From the NCBI GenBank assembly GCA_001839685.1, contig MLAK01000775.1, positions 1-64,000 of the forward strand: a DNA stretch of 64,000 nucleotides, in the 5' to 3' direction. The translations under genes were made by a program, and so were the position numbers. Within the stretch, counting starts at the first letter, position 1. The number at the start of each line of letters is the position of its first letter. Positions 19,378-29,428 of the stretch are shown piece by piece. The notes beneath the pieces are model-generated. The model was given only the letters and a program-made list of their open reading frames with translations, made no database searches and was not told the DNA's origin. The stretch is from Tritrichomonas foetus. Taxonomy: Eukaryota; Parabasalia; Tritrichomonadida; Tritrichomonadidae.

Positions 19378-19713
19378 AAAAAACGGCCTATAATTTTCAT
19401 ATCAAATATCAAAATCATTAACTTTTTCTATAGATATTCGGACATATTATTCAATTCTTTTCAACATATAAATGATCGATCTAAATTCAAAAGACAGACA
19501 AATAAGTTCTAAAAAAGTGAAGACTCACAGTCATGATCTCTCTTGATTTATTCAATGCCTAAACGTCTTTCTTCGTATTTTTTATATCACATTGCATGTT
19601 ATAATAACGTATATTATTTCAGATTTCATTGAATTATGGCTTTTTTTCAATGAAGAGAAGCATTTATTCGTCAACTTTTTCATGATTTTTCGACTGTATA
19701 AAAATGTCTGTCG

Positions 19714-19721
19714 AACTTTTT
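19714..19721 (-). promoter_or_regulatory. AACTTTTT element (reverse orientation) upstream of PIERCE-like gene
   Basis: Lies 47 nt before the ATG at 19769. An initiator-like TCATTTT (19754-19760) falls between it and the start codon. Confidence 0.35.
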
Positions 19722-19768
19722 ATGATAAAATAGATTTGAACGATTTATATCATTCATTTTCTTGGATC

Positions 19769-20077
19769 ATGAGCAATCGTAGACTTCCAGGACAGAGAGA
19801 CGACGAAGATGAAGAGACATACATGGCACGTGTTATGAAGCGTGTTGAGGAAAGATTGGCACAAGAATCAAAGCAAGTACCAGAGAGATTTTCTGAAATT
19901 ACACGCGCTCCAACATTAACCATAGAACATCCAGTTTTTCGAACAACCAATCACGACTACGGAATGATGGATGTCACTCAATACGAACGACCAACCGAAT
20001 ACCACACAGTTTCCCGACGATTCACAGAAAAAGAGCATCTTGGTGCAAACTTTGAAGGTGCAAACTTCAATATCTAA
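19769..20077 (+). CDS. PIERCE1/2-like ciliary microtubule inner protein
   Basis: 102 residues from ATG 19769 (MSNRRLPGQRDDEDEETYMA), chosen because it follows an initiator-like TCATTTTC. The C-terminal half carries the PIERCE (former DUF4490) pattern: HPVFRTTNHDYG, then a spacer, YHTVSRRFTEKEHLG and NFEGANFNI, corresponding to P-x-F-x-T-T-x-x-Y-G, the F-H-x-x-S-x-x-F block, and the terminal N-x-G-x-N. In animals PIERCE1/2 lie inside ciliary doublet microtubules and help anchor dynein arms. The usual Gly-Met-Tyr-Arg part is changed, so the assignment is moderate. It implies a motile flagellum. Confidence 0.55.
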   Translation: MSNRRLPGQRDDEDEETYMARVMKRVEERLAQESKQVPERFSEITRAPTLTIEHPVFRTTNHDYGMMDVTQYERPTEYHTVSRRFTEKEHLGANFEGANFNI

Positions 20078-20523
20078 ATGTAAACGATCACATAGCCATA
20101 CATTTCTCTTTTAAACTTGTCTTTTGTGTTTTTCTCGTATTTTTTAATACGAAATTATTCATCTCTTTGAGAGGTTCATAGCTGCTGTAATTATCATTTT
20201 CAGAATCAACATGATAGTGAAAATGATTGTGATTGTGAAAAATATATAAAGTCTCGGAATATTGTTCTGATCAAATCATCCAGTCAATCCATAGTGTAAT
20301 TATATATCACAATGTCAAGTTAATCAACTATTACGATTTAGAAATCGGTCATTCAGTATCAGAGCAGTTCAAAATAGAGATTTATATCAATTTTATATGA
20401 AATGATGTAATTATTCGAAAAATTATAATTTTTTTATTAACAAACATTTTGGAATTCTTCAAGTATACTTGAAAATAGCAAAAATCAGAGTTCCAAATAA
20501 ATCATTTCCTAACTTGGATATTG
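20078..20523. other. Intergenic with a short inverted repeat
   Basis: ATCATTTTCA (20193-20202) and TGAAAATGAT (20218-20227) form a perfect 10-bp inverted repeat with a 15-nt loop. Otherwise plain AT-rich spacer. Confidence 0.4.
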
Positions 20524-21898
20524 TTACTCCGATTCCAGATAAAAATCAGAATAACTCCCTTCCGAATAATTGTCTGATTCATCATCATGATAGTTGTTTT
20601 CACCATTCATTTGGATATTCATTTGCATTGTTTGAAAATAGTTTTGTTTGTGCATCATTGTTGCTTGTTCTATCATTTTTTTCTGTGAATTAATGAGGGA
20701 ATCCCATTGTCTGTAACACAAAAGTGCCGCCGAAGTCACATCATTGATTCGGGCTTTTGAAAGTGATGGAATTGAATCAGCCAAAGCTGATTTCAAGTGT
20801 TCTTTGAAATCAAGCATACCTTGAAAAGGATCAGGTGGAATATTTGGTGCTTTTGCAGATTTACTTTTACCATAATCTGAATGTTTTAAAGTTTTTGTCT
20901 TTTTAAACTTAGAAATTGCTTTTTTCCTGGCTTCATATCTTGTTTGATACAATTCTTCTCTGGAAATTTTGGGGAATTTTGGAAGTTCGGATTTATGTAC
21001 ATTTTCATTTGGTAAATTTTGTTCTTCTTCTTTATTATTTTCAACAGGCGCTTGATGCCAATTAGTATTTCTTGGTAAATTGTTTGAAGTTGGGATACTT
21101 GATGATGTGTTATTTGATGATGTGTTATTTGATGCTGTGTTATTTGATGTTGTGTTATATGATGATATGATATTTGATGATGTGTTATATGATGTTGTGT
21201 TGTTTGATGTTGTGTTNNNNNNNNNNNNNNNNNNNNNNNNNNNNNNNNNNNNNNNNNNNNNNNNNNNNNNNTGATGTTGTGTTGTTTGATGTTGTGTTAT
21301 ATGATGATATGATATTTGATGATGTGTTATATGATGTTGTGTTGTTTGATGTTGTGTTATTTGATGAACTCGATGAACCAGTGTTGTAATTGTTATTGCT
21401 GTTTCTAGATGTGATATTGTTAGTTATTGGTGCTGACGAAATCGTGATTCTGGAGTTCTCCTGTAAAATTGCGTTTGTTGTGACAGTGGAAAAATGATTT
21501 AGATTTTCGCTTGATGGCATTGGCAAATTTCTGTTAACATTGTTATTTTCAATACCAACAATCACAGGGTCATCGCTATTATAACTAATTGGATTATTTC
21601 CTGTACTTGGGTGATTGGTATTATCATCATTAAAAAGATTATTTCCAGCATTTTCGTTAATATTACGTACGCGAGAAGGATTTGTTGGAGTTGTAAGACT
21701 GTTATTACGATCATTTCCATTGTTATTGTTATTATTAACGATATGTGATTGACGTCTATTTTCGATTGTTTGGGCAAGATCATGTATGTTTCCACCATCA
21801 TCAAGCCAATGGTTCCTGTTTGAACTACTTGAAGGTTCTCGAAATTGGCGATTCATCAAAAAGTTATCTTTCCTAAATTGACCTTGATTTTTCACCAT
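20524..21898 (-). CDS. Asn/Thr/Ser-repeat low-complexity protein, interrupted by an assembly gap
   Basis: One gene broken by a 55-N gap (21217-21271). N-terminal part from ATG 21898: MVKNQGQFRKDNFLMNRQF, then Asn-rich linker. The middle is a degenerate five-residue repeat of the NTTSN/NTSSN type (15-bp DNA unit) on both sides of the gap. The non-repetitive C-terminus contains EELYQTRYEARKKAISKFKK, PPDPFQGMLDFKEHLKSALA and an acidic/Tyr end. The frame stays open 30 codons upstream of 21898 (GLGFGIELLSRTTSIISLIG) with no ATG, only GTG, so the true 5' end may lie further up. True repeat number and length are unknown. No recognised family. Confidence 0.65.
21217..21271. other. Assembly gap (55 N) in a 15-bp tandem repeat
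   Basis: Both flanks carry near-identical GATGTTGTGTT / GATGATGTGTT units, so the gap is a repeat-collapse site; 55 may be an estimate. Confidence 0.9.
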
Positions 21899-22610
21899 TT
21901 TTTCACCAATCAAAGAAATGATTGAAGTAGTACGAGAAAGCAATTCAATCCCGAAACCCAGTCCACGGAATTTTGTTAAATCTCTCACATTTGCTTTTCT
22001 ATTTTTTAAAAATATTATATATGAAAATAAAGAAAATTTACAGATTGATTAATATGAAAAATGATGATGATGAATATTTTAATGGTATCTGAAAGAATTC
22101 ATCATATTAATTGATTATTTTTGTTTACAAACATCAGAATTCATCAATATAAGGGTAGAAATCATGACTTTCAAAAATGGGAAATTGAATGTATTAAACG
22201 TATTTATTGAATTATATTCACCATATATTTCACTATAAATCATTCAAAAATCTATCGTACCACTGAAAAAAATGTCAGAAAAAATGATGTTTTGACATCA
22301 CCAAGACCTTTTTATTTAAATAACATCATGAATTTTCGCAAAATACAGTTATTCGTTCTTTTATTCATAACAAACTCATCTGTATATTATTTATCAGCAA
22401 CTTAAATCTTGCAAATATCTAACATCATGTGTTATGATGTTTTTTATTTTTTTCAACGATGTTTAAAAGTGCCACTGGCCAGCATTTCCCCATTATGGTG
22501 AATTACTCTCTATGATTTTTTCCGTTTATTTCACATGAACATTATCAAATAAATTCACATAGTCTGTTCAATATTTTCACCTTTGTTTCATTTTATTCAA
22601 TAATTCCTAA
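21899..22610. other. Divergent intergenic region with hairpin
   Basis: Spacer between divergent genes. AACATCAT-GTGTT-ATGATGTT (22421-22441) is a perfect 8-bp stem followed by a T-rich run. GATGTTTTGACATC near 22283 is a smaller one. An initiator-like TCATTTT (22588-22594) lies 16 nt before the next ATG. Confidence 0.4.
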
Positions 22611-24275
22611 ATGTCTCGTAAATCCCCGCCTCATTCACCAGATAATGTCTCAATGCAGGCAAGCAGTATTGCATTTAGTATTGATCTTGGTGACACCCAA
22701 ATCGATCCAAACGTTGTTCGCCAGAGGGAAAACAGAATTGTCTATTTTAGCGATCAAATCACCGAGCAGCAGCGGTACTACGATATAGCCGCATCTGAAC
22801 TCGCGATCCAACAGAAAATCAACCAAAACAAAAACAACGATCTGAAGACCAGAAAAAACGATCTCGATTTTCGAAAAAAGAACATAGAATTGCTCCAGCA
22901 ACAGCTCAAAGAAGCAGATACTGAGCATGAAAGCATATTAGCCAAAAAGAAGACGCTTATGTCTCAAATCAACCGAATCCATCAAACAATCAAAACAACC
23001 TTCGAAAGAATCGACAGACACGTTAAACGTCACAGTACAGAAATATACTCCGATTCAGACAGCTACGAAGAAGAAGACCAGAATATGGACGAACTCGAAG
23101 CCAAAGCGACCGAAAAGTATAATCTTATGCAAAAAATCAAACAGCTCAAACGAAAAGTTGTAAAGGCCAGAGCGGAACAGACAAAAAGTGACGTTTCGAA
23201 GATTATGCTGAAAGTCCAAAAATGCGAATTAAACAATACAATCATAGAATTGAATGCAAAACTGGAATCACTTAAACAAAAATTCAATGAATGCGACCAA
23301 AGAATTCAAGTTGCGAATGATAAAAAATCCGTATATATTAATCCTTTGACTTATGATCAAGAAATGACCACACAGGCTGAGCAACTTGCTGATGAGGCCG
23401 AAAGGTCATTAAATCGAAGTCGCCTTGAATTTTCATCTGTTGAGGCACAGATGGAGTATCTCAATTTCAAGGCACTTCGAACTAACAACAAACAAAGGGC
23501 TGCACAAATAAAAGTCAGGCGCGCGAAGCTCGAACGCTCAATCAAGAGACGAGACATCCGTCTGAAACATGGAAAGTTCAACACGCCGTCGCCTACAAAA
23601 ATGAACACAAGCTTTATGGCTGCCGATAGGAGAAACCGATCGGCATCTCCAGTCAGGTACGGACAAAGCGATAAAATGAGTACCTGCTCACGCCGATCAA
23701 GAGCGAGATCAAGGATTGAAAGAAGGCAAATAAGAATTGAAATTGAAGCAAACACATTGGACGAGTTGGAAATCACAAATGAACAATACAGACAACAAAA
23801 AGAAGACGAATATCGTGAAAAGATCGCAAAAATCAACGAACTTAACAGGGAAATCGCCGATCACGCAATTTTGAAAGACATGGTGTGTGAAGGAATAAGC
23901 CGAAATGAAGAAGCAAAATGGCTCGAAGAGAAATTAAGGCATGAAATCGAAGAAATTAAAGAAAATAGAGAAACAAGCTTCAAAAAATGCCAAGATATCA
24001 TGCATGACAGGACAAACATTAAAAAGAACGAAGAACTCATACAAAGAAAGAGAAAAATTGAAAGAAGGCAAACTCAAATTAATGCAAAGAGAACGAGAGT
24101 TGAGGAGATGAGAAAAAGAGTCGATTACCTCGAAGAGAGGCATCAAAAACAAGCTGAAAAAGTTCAAGAAATTGATCAAAAAATCGCAAATATTGGAAAA
24201 CAAATTGAAAAGAATGTAGCAATGATCAAAAATGAAATTGATCACATGCTCTCTGGAGTTGATTTACTTAATTAA
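22611..24275 (+). CDS. Long coiled-coil protein of unknown function
   Basis: 554 residues, start MSRKSPPHSPDNVSMQASSI. A Ser/Pro-rich head (1-40), coiled coil 1 (about 50-230), a basic Ser/Arg/Pro hinge (about 300-370; KFNTPSPTKMN, RNRSASPVRYGQS, RRSRARSRIERR) and coiled coil 2 (about 370-550). The SP/TP sites in head and hinge look like phosphorylation targets (inference). No membrane segment or enzymatic motif. Typical of cytoskeletal or basal-body proteins, but no specific family is recognised. Confidence 0.8.
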   Translation: MSRKSPPHSPDNVSMQASSIAFSIDLGDTQIDPNVVRQRENRIVYFSDQITEQQRYYDIAASELAIQQKINQNKNNDLKTRKNDLDFRKKNIELLQQQLKEADTEHESILAKKKTLMSQINRIHQTIKTTFERIDRHVKRHSTEIYSDSDSYEEEDQNMDELEAKATEKYNLMQKIKQLKRKVVKARAEQTKSDVSKIMLKVQKCELNNTIIELNAKLESLKQKFNECDQRIQVANDKKSVYINPLTYDQEMTTQAEQLADEAERSLNRSRLEFSSVEAQMEYLNFKALRTNNKQRAAQIKVRRAKLERSIKRRDIRLKHGKFNTPSPTKMNTSFMAADRRNRSASPVRYGQSDKMSTCSRRSRARSRIERRQIRIEIEANTLDELEITNEQYRQQKEDEYREKIAKINELNREIADHAILKDMVCEGISRNEEAKWLEEKLRHEIEEIKENRETSFKKCQDIMHDRTNIKKNEELIQRKRKIERRQTQINAKRTRVEEMRKRVDYLEERHQKQAEKVQEIDQKIANIGKQIEKNVAMIKNEIDHMLSGVDLLN

Positions 24276-24799
24276 TTGAAGCGTTATTTTTTATTTTATT
24301 ACCTCTGTCTTGTCAAACTATTTTTTTAATTGATACAGAATAAAATTTATTTAAATAAAATTTAAAAATGTGATTATTGTTAAAGCAGGATTTTCTTTCA
24401 TATTGGATTATTTGGCATTAGTTACTATCATACATATATATATATATATATTAATTCATGTGATGTGTGGTTACTCTTATCATTTATATACTTATGTGTG
24501 GTTACTCTTAAAAATATTTTTGCTGAATTTCATGATAAATGGCCATTTTTGTTAAAAAGTGGATGGAAAACATATCCTCTACAATTAAAGAATCTTTGTT
24601 AATAAAATTGTTTCTCAATCGATTTATCTCATTTTGAAAGATCGAATCTCCTGTAGGCAATGATAAATTATAATCTTATAAATACTTGGTCTTTCTCTTT
24701 GAATGATTGCCAATATTGAGATAAAAAACTGTTATTATATTCAAAGTAATGATAGCTTTAAAACTCAACTCTTCCCTTATTACATGGTCATTTTTTCTC
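24276..24799. other. Intergenic with TA run and 17-bp direct repeat
   Basis: A (TA)n run at about 24433-24451, then ATGTGTGGTTACTCTTA twice (24463-24479 and 24494-24510; 31-nt spacing). No gene supported between the convergent neighbours. Confidence 0.5.
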
Positions 24800-26446
24800 C
24801 TAGCTATAATGCTTTAAAAATTTTTCAACACTTGCGATTCCATACACTTCTTTTGCTTCAGTCCAAATATCAATAGCCTTTTCCTTTTGTTTGTTTTGAA
24901 TATAATAAAATCCAAGGTAAAATAGAGCCTCATATAAACGAAAATCTACACATTTTTGAAATAATTTCAATGCAGTTTCAGTCATAGAATTTGATGATGA
25001 TTTCATCAAATGTTTGGCAAGACAAAAGCATGCATAAGGATCATCATGTTCAGCAGCATACTTCAAAAATTCTTCTCCTTGTTCAGTCATGTTTTGAGTT
25101 TTTATCATCAATGCACCAAGTCTTCCAATTGCAGGTGTGTAATCCAAATTGGTATCAATTGCCTTTTGTATTGATTCTTTATAACTAGCAATTGCTTCAG
25201 GTATTTGTTCATATTTTTCATAAATTTGGCCTTTATTGAAAAAATCCTGAGAATCACGTTGATCATGCGGCTTTTCGTTGATTTCGTTATCCATCAAATA
25301 TTGTTGTATAGATGCAATAAAATTGATAACATTTTGTTCACCTTGTCCTTTAGTATTTTCCATTGCCTTACAAATGTAATAATAAGCGAGGCCAAAGTTT
25401 TTAGGAATAGATACTCCAGTCAAATAAGCAATTCCAAGATGAAAAGAAGCAGAAGAATTATCTTCGTTAGATTGTGATTGGAACTGGAATATTGTATGTG
25501 AAAGATTATCCATCACATATCTCTTTTTATTTAGAATAGTAGAAACCATGTCAGAATTAATATTGGTGTTAGATAGAGAATTACTATCAGTGCTCAATTG
25601 TTTCCCTTTGAGAATATCAAGCATTATTTTATTTTCGTTTTTCTGTAAATTTAATTCATATTGATCTAATTCGGTTTTATATAATCGAAACCGTTCTTCT
25701 TTTTCATTGGATAACCAGAAATCTAGAGTTTCCATCATTGAGACGAATTTGTCGATTTTATATTTTTGGCTAGTCATTTGTTGGATGATTTTTCTGTAGT
25801 ATTTATTTTCAATATTACTAAAAATTAGATTTGTGTTTTCTTGGAGCACATCATTTGTTAATATTTCATAAAATATGATTCCAATAGCTTTGACATCATT
25901 TGCACAATTTTCCTCAAATTGTCGCTTTTCTTCATTTGTGTGATTTTGCATTAAAATGGCAGCATCAACAAAATGAGTAATTCGAGGTTTAAATTCTTGA
26001 TCAAGTAAAACATGTCTACTATTGAGAGAGTTGTGTGTTATATGGTTTTTATGTAAATAATTGATGGCTCTTGAAATTCCATATATTATGATTAATTTGG
26101 AAATGGGGTGAAGACCCTTTTTAGTACCTGCTTTAAGGCCAGATATGTAGTCGTATATTGATTTATTGACACAGTACTCTAAAGTTATTGATGGATCATC
26201 ATCTTGTGGGAAATCATATTCTTTTAGTTGAACTACTGAGGGATATCTCGCCAAATGGAGTAGGTAAACATTTTTCATGGCCATCTTCAGTTCGTAATTC
26301 GGATCTGCATTTTCATCCGAAAAACATTTAAATTTTTGGATATATATATTTGAACCATGTGCTCCAGAATTAGATTTTATGTCACTTTCGTGAGATATTC
26401 GTTCTCCTACGTCTCCCAAAGCATGAATGAGTTCACTTCGAAGCAT
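24800..26446 (-). CDS. Pseudokinase with Sel1-like repeats
   Basis: 548 residues. Residues about 30-230 have a protein-kinase fold (ITLEYCVNKSIYDYI hinge region; YGISRAINYLHKNHI), but the catalytic loop is HNSLNSRHVLLD (138-149) where active kinases have HRDLKxxN, and the metal loop is THFVD (157-161) in place of xDFGx. Catalytic Asp, catalytic-loop Lys/Asn and DFG Asp/Gly are all replaced. A coiled linker follows, then Sel1/TPR-like helical pairs (about 330-540: SASFHLGIAYLTGVSIPKNF; ALFYLGFYYIQNKQKEKAI). Likely a scaffold or regulator rather than an enzyme. I recall kinase-plus-Sel1 proteins as abundant in trichomonads. Confidence 0.8.
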   Translation of the reverse strand: MLRSELIHALGDVGERISHESDIKSNSGAHGSNIYIQKFKCFSDENADPNYELKMAMKNVYLLHLARYPSVVQLKEYDFPQDDDPSITLEYCVNKSIYDYISGLKAGTKKGLHPISKLIIIYGISRAINYLHKNHITHNSLNSRHVLLDQEFKPRITHFVDAAILMQNHTNEEKRQFEENCANDVKAIGIIFYEILTNDVLQENTNLIFSNIENKYYRKIIQQMTSQKYKIDKFVSMMETLDFWLSNEKEERFRLYKTELDQYELNLQKNENKIMLDILKGKQLSTDSNSLSNTNINSDMVSTILNKKRYVMDNLSHTIFQFQSQSNEDNSSASFHLGIAYLTGVSIPKNFGLAYYYICKAMENTKGQGEQNVINFIASIQQYLMDNEINEKPHDQRDSQDFFNKGQIYEKYEQIPEAIASYKESIQKAIDTNLDYTPAIGRLGALMIKTQNMTEQGEEFLKYAAEHDDPYACFCLAKHLMKSSSNSMTETALKLFQKCVDFRLYEALFYLGFYYIQNKQKEKAIDIWTEAKEVYGIASVEKFLKHYS

Positions 26447-26633
26447 TCAAAATTTTTATGGAAAAAATGCCAAACGTTCACTTCCAAAAACGTGCATTTG
26501 TCAATTTATAACTGATGTAATATTATTTTAAATGTGTTTAAAGGTATTTACATATCAATAATAAGACGTCCAAACGGAAATTGAGTGAATCGGCCCAATT
26601 CACATTCCATCAGCATATGTGAATCAAAAAGAC

Positions 26634-26664
<31 letters not shown>

Positions 26665-26886
26665 CATTTGCTAATTAATGAGTTGATTAATGAGTTAATT
26701 AATAAACTGATTAACGAATTATATCGATTTGAAGACAGTTATTACCGATTAATTAGTTATTTTTTGATCTCATATTGATCATATACAACTTCGGAAAATT
26801 AAAAAGATTACATATACAACTTCTAGTTTATAATAATAATAATAATAATATTTACAGGTGATTATGAAAAACTATCTTCATAGCAA
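26447..26886. other. Intergenic with 28-A homopolymer and AAT run
   Basis: A run of 28 A (26637-26664) is followed by imperfect TTAATNAACTGATTAA-like repeats and an (AAT)n run at about 26830-26850. No gene seen. Confidence 0.55.
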
Positions 26887-28020
26887 TCAAGTTAATTTGT
26901 AAAACTTGTCACATCTTAAGTCAGACATGGCAAATCCATATTTCATAAACATTTCGATTTGATAAAGTGTTCCATTTAAAGTGAAATGTGAATCTCTATA
27001 TTTACGAATCACAGATCTCATAAATTTCAATCTTTCCTGGCTAATATTTCTCACCATTTCTGCCATTTTCGGTATTTCTGCCCGTAAATACACAAAACCA
27101 ACATCTTTCCATGGAAATGCAGATCCAACATAAGGCACCCATGGGAAATCATCAAAAATAAGAACGGGAACCATTCCAAGCTGCAAAATTTCAGCTGTTC
27201 TGAAGCATCCTCGCGCATAACCACGCGGAGACATAATCAAGCCAGATTGTTGATATTCATGCAACCAGTTTTCAGTTCTGTTAGAAAATAAATGATGGCC
27301 AAGATATTGATGTGAATCTTCTAAGATTCGTTTTCTTTGCCAACGGATCAGTTTTCCAATAAAAACAATAGGATGTTTCTGTGGCAATATTTCAACTGGT
27401 GAAAGATCAGCAAGATGCATTAAACATGGAACATGGCCTTTTCCTGATGCAGAAATAATAAATAGATTTGGAGGAATTGGAACATTTGCTCCAATTTTGA
27501 TTCCTTCAAGTCCTAAATCATTTGCAGAAACTGTTATATATAAGAATTCAGGATTTAACATATTGGTAATATTTTTCAAATGTTTTTGATAATTTGCTCT
27601 ATCTCTTTTAAAAATGTTAAACCAAGCAATAAAAAGTGGAATAAAAGGACCAAACGTTTCAATTGGTTCTTCACAACAAAATTTTTGTATCCAGGCATCT
27701 TCAATAAAAGGGCCATTATAATGAATCCACTTTTTGGGTTTCCATTCTCGATAAAATTTGGAAATTTTTAATATTCGATGATATTCTGCAATTCTTTTTT
27801 CTCTTGAATGGAGAGTAATATTTTTGAATCCATAAGGTGAATCTGCATCTTTCATGCATTTCATCGCAAGAGAGTGCAATCCATTAATGTTATTAATCCA
27901 ATTTAATGAATAATTTTGCTGGGGAGTAAAGAAAGAAATTATATAGCCAAATAGCATACAAGATCCATATAGGATTATGAAAACAAGAAAGATTTTCCGT
28001 TCAGAAAATCCATCTTCCAT
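26887..28020 (-). CDS. Exostosin-like (GT47) glycosyltransferase, type II membrane protein
   Basis: 377 residues. Short cytosolic head MEDGFSERK, signal anchor about 10-31 (IFLVFIILYGSCMLFGYIIS), lumenal domain. The exostosin core near residues 260-315 reads GLIMSPRGYARGCFRTAEIL, then GMVPVLIFDDFPWVP, matching the family's C-P-x-G-x-x-x-x-S-x-R, E-A-L-x-x-G-x-I-P-V-I block followed by an acidic/aromatic segment. The final part (AEMVRNISQERLKFMRSVIR) also fits GT47. Probably Golgi; donor and acceptor cannot be told. The first Cys of the usual CPRG is replaced by Ser. Confidence 0.75.
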   Translation of the reverse strand: MEDGFSERKIFLVFIILYGSCMLFGYIISFFTPQQNYSLNWINNINGLHSLAMKCMKDADSPYGFKNITLHSREKRIAEYHRILKISKFYREWKPKKWIHYNGPFIEDAWIQKFCCEEPIETFGPFIPLFIAWFNIFKRDRANYQKHLKNITNMLNPEFLYITVSANDLGLEGIKIGANVPIPPNLFIISASGKGHVPCLMHLADLSPVEILPQKHPIVFIGKLIRWQRKRILEDSHQYLGHHLFSNRTENWLHEYQQSGLIMSPRGYARGCFRTAEILQLGMVPVLIFDDFPWVPYVGSAFPWKDVGFVYLRAEIPKMAEMVRNISQERLKFMRSVIRKYRDSHFTLNGTLYQIEMFMKYGFAMSDLRCDKFYKLT

Positions 28021-28044
28021 TATTTACAGACTAAATAAATACTG

Positions 28045-28052
28045 AAAAAGTT
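28045..28052 (+). promoter_or_regulatory. AAAAAGTT element upstream of exostosin-like gene
   Basis: Lies 24 nt before the ATG at 28020, in reverse orientation relative to the gene (reads AACTTTTT on the coding strand). Confidence 0.35.
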
Positions 28053-28300
28053 CATATCGTTCAACTAATGCTGATTATCATTTTTTTTATCATTTCGGTA
28101 GTCAACTAATCATTTTATCAAAAAATTAATTTTCAAATAAGTGTTTCAGATTGCATTTAATGAGAAAAATGCAATTTCTAAAAAACAAAAATGTGATAAT
28201 GAAAATTCAGATCAACTCATTAAAAAGAAAATCAATAAAAAAATTGGGATAATAAAGAGTGATTTAAAGTGAACATAGTTTTTATTATATATATGAAAAG

Positions 28301-28981
28301 TTAATGTGAAATGACTTTTGTGGGCACAACATTTTGCTCTTCAATATTATCAAGCACGGTTTGAAGTGGAGGGAGGGCATAAATGACGTCTTTTCTTTGC
28401 GCATAGTAAACAAACAGTACTCTCACAAGGTCACCAATAATTGGACATTCTGTAATCATATATTTCTTCCATAAAATTATTGATAGATCAAAGTCGCATT
28501 TTGTCTCTCCAACAAGGCGGGCCTGAATTCCATCTTTTAAGACAGCAACTGCAAGTGTTGATTCAAACTGTCTGAAGTCAACTTCTGCCTTAAATAAATC
28601 GGTTTGGATGTCGAATGAAAAACCGCCCCATTTGACAGGAACTTGGACCTGTTGAGGTGAGATGGATGTTGGTGGAACTGTCTTGAATTGTCCAAATTCG
28701 ATATCTGATCCAATAGTAACAATTTTGAATGATCTGGTGTGTGGTAAGAATGTGATGTTTTTGCTGATTTCTGCTGCGACTTTGGGGTCTCTGATATGCG
28801 TGAAAAAGCGGGAAACGAGGGTATTAAACCAAATGGATGATTCTAAAATTGGAGAAGTCGAGGGGTGGTCCTTGGTTAAGAAACTGCGGAAAAATTCTAG
28901 TCCGTGCTTCTTGGCGTATAAAAATAAAACAAGAAGTACAATGTTGACCGTAATAAAACCAAATGCGAATGCAGAATTCAT
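28301..28981 (-). CDS. Membrane-anchored SMP-domain lipid-transfer protein (TEX2/Nvj2-like)
   Basis: 226 residues from ATG 28981 (the frame extends two codons upstream only from TTG). One N-terminal transmembrane segment (FAFGFITVNIVLLVLFLYAK) and then a single compact domain: SSIWFNTLVSRFFTHIRDPK, IVTIGSDIEFGQFKTVPPTS, the paired beta strands FSFDIQTDLF and EVDFRQFESTLAVAVL, and CPIIGDLVRVLFVYY. The pattern resembles SMP domains, which form lipid-carrying tubes at ER contact sites. It lacks the C2 or PH domains often attached. Assignment rests on pattern only; another TULIP-like protein is possible. Confidence 0.45.
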   Translation of the reverse strand: MNSAFAFGFITVNIVLLVLFLYAKKHGLEFFRSFLTKDHPSTSPILESSIWFNTLVSRFFTHIRDPKVAAEISKNITFLPHTRSFKIVTIGSDIEFGQFKTVPPTSISPQQVQVPVKWGGFSFDIQTDLFKAEVDFRQFESTLAVAVLKDGIQARLVGETKCDFDLSIILWKKYMITECPIIGDLVRVLFVYYAQRKDVIYALPPLQTVLDNIEEQNVVPTKVISH

Positions 28982-29428
28982 GATCAAACTTTTTTATCTC
29001 GAAAAAGTGACACTTTGTTTTTCGAAATGTTACATAAAAATTCAAATTTCACGTAAAATTTCACCATTTTTTCTACTAACTGCAAATCGGCAATTTTTTT
29101 TTTTTTTTTTTATTTATTTCGCAAATTTAATTTGACGTTTTTTTGACCTTATTTTCACAAGTATCATTGAAAAATCCTAAATTGAATGATTTCACTTTTC
29201 AATGAAGGATGGTCAAAATATGGTAAAAGAGAAAGTTAACCGCTCACTTCATTTTCATTTTTTTATATAACATTTCATTATCTTCATTAATCAAGAAAGA
29301 GGGTAAGTTGGTAAAAAAGTATCTAATAAAGTAGAAAATTATCATTTTCGACAGCCAATTACGATTTAAAATTTATTTTTATATTTATCATATTTAAAAT
29401 TTCCTAAATTGTTTGTTCAAAAATCGAT
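28982..29428. other. Intergenic, SMP gene promoter side
   Basis: AAAAAGTG at 29002-29009 and an AAACTTTTTT run at 28986-28995 immediately precede the SMP start. T run of 18 at 29094-29111. TTTGACGTTTTTTTGACCTTA (about 29129-29149) resembles the core of the hairpin element at 45.1 and 52.8 kb. Confidence 0.45.
29002..29009 (+). promoter_or_regulatory. AAAAAGTG element upstream of SMP gene
   Basis: Lies 20 nt before the ATG at 28981, reverse to the gene; the region between also contains AAAAAAGTTT on the coding strand, so the start is framed by both orientations. Confidence 0.35.

Noticed and set aside
21660..21672. GTACGT on the minus strand as a splice donor
   Set aside because: It lies in a continuous coding frame (CGC GTA CGT AAT) of the Asn-rich protein, with no matching acceptor.
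26637..26664. Poly-A runs (also 62110-62144) as retrotransposon tails
   Set aside because: No reverse-transcriptase remnants or flanking duplications adjoin either run; simple slippage tracts are enough.
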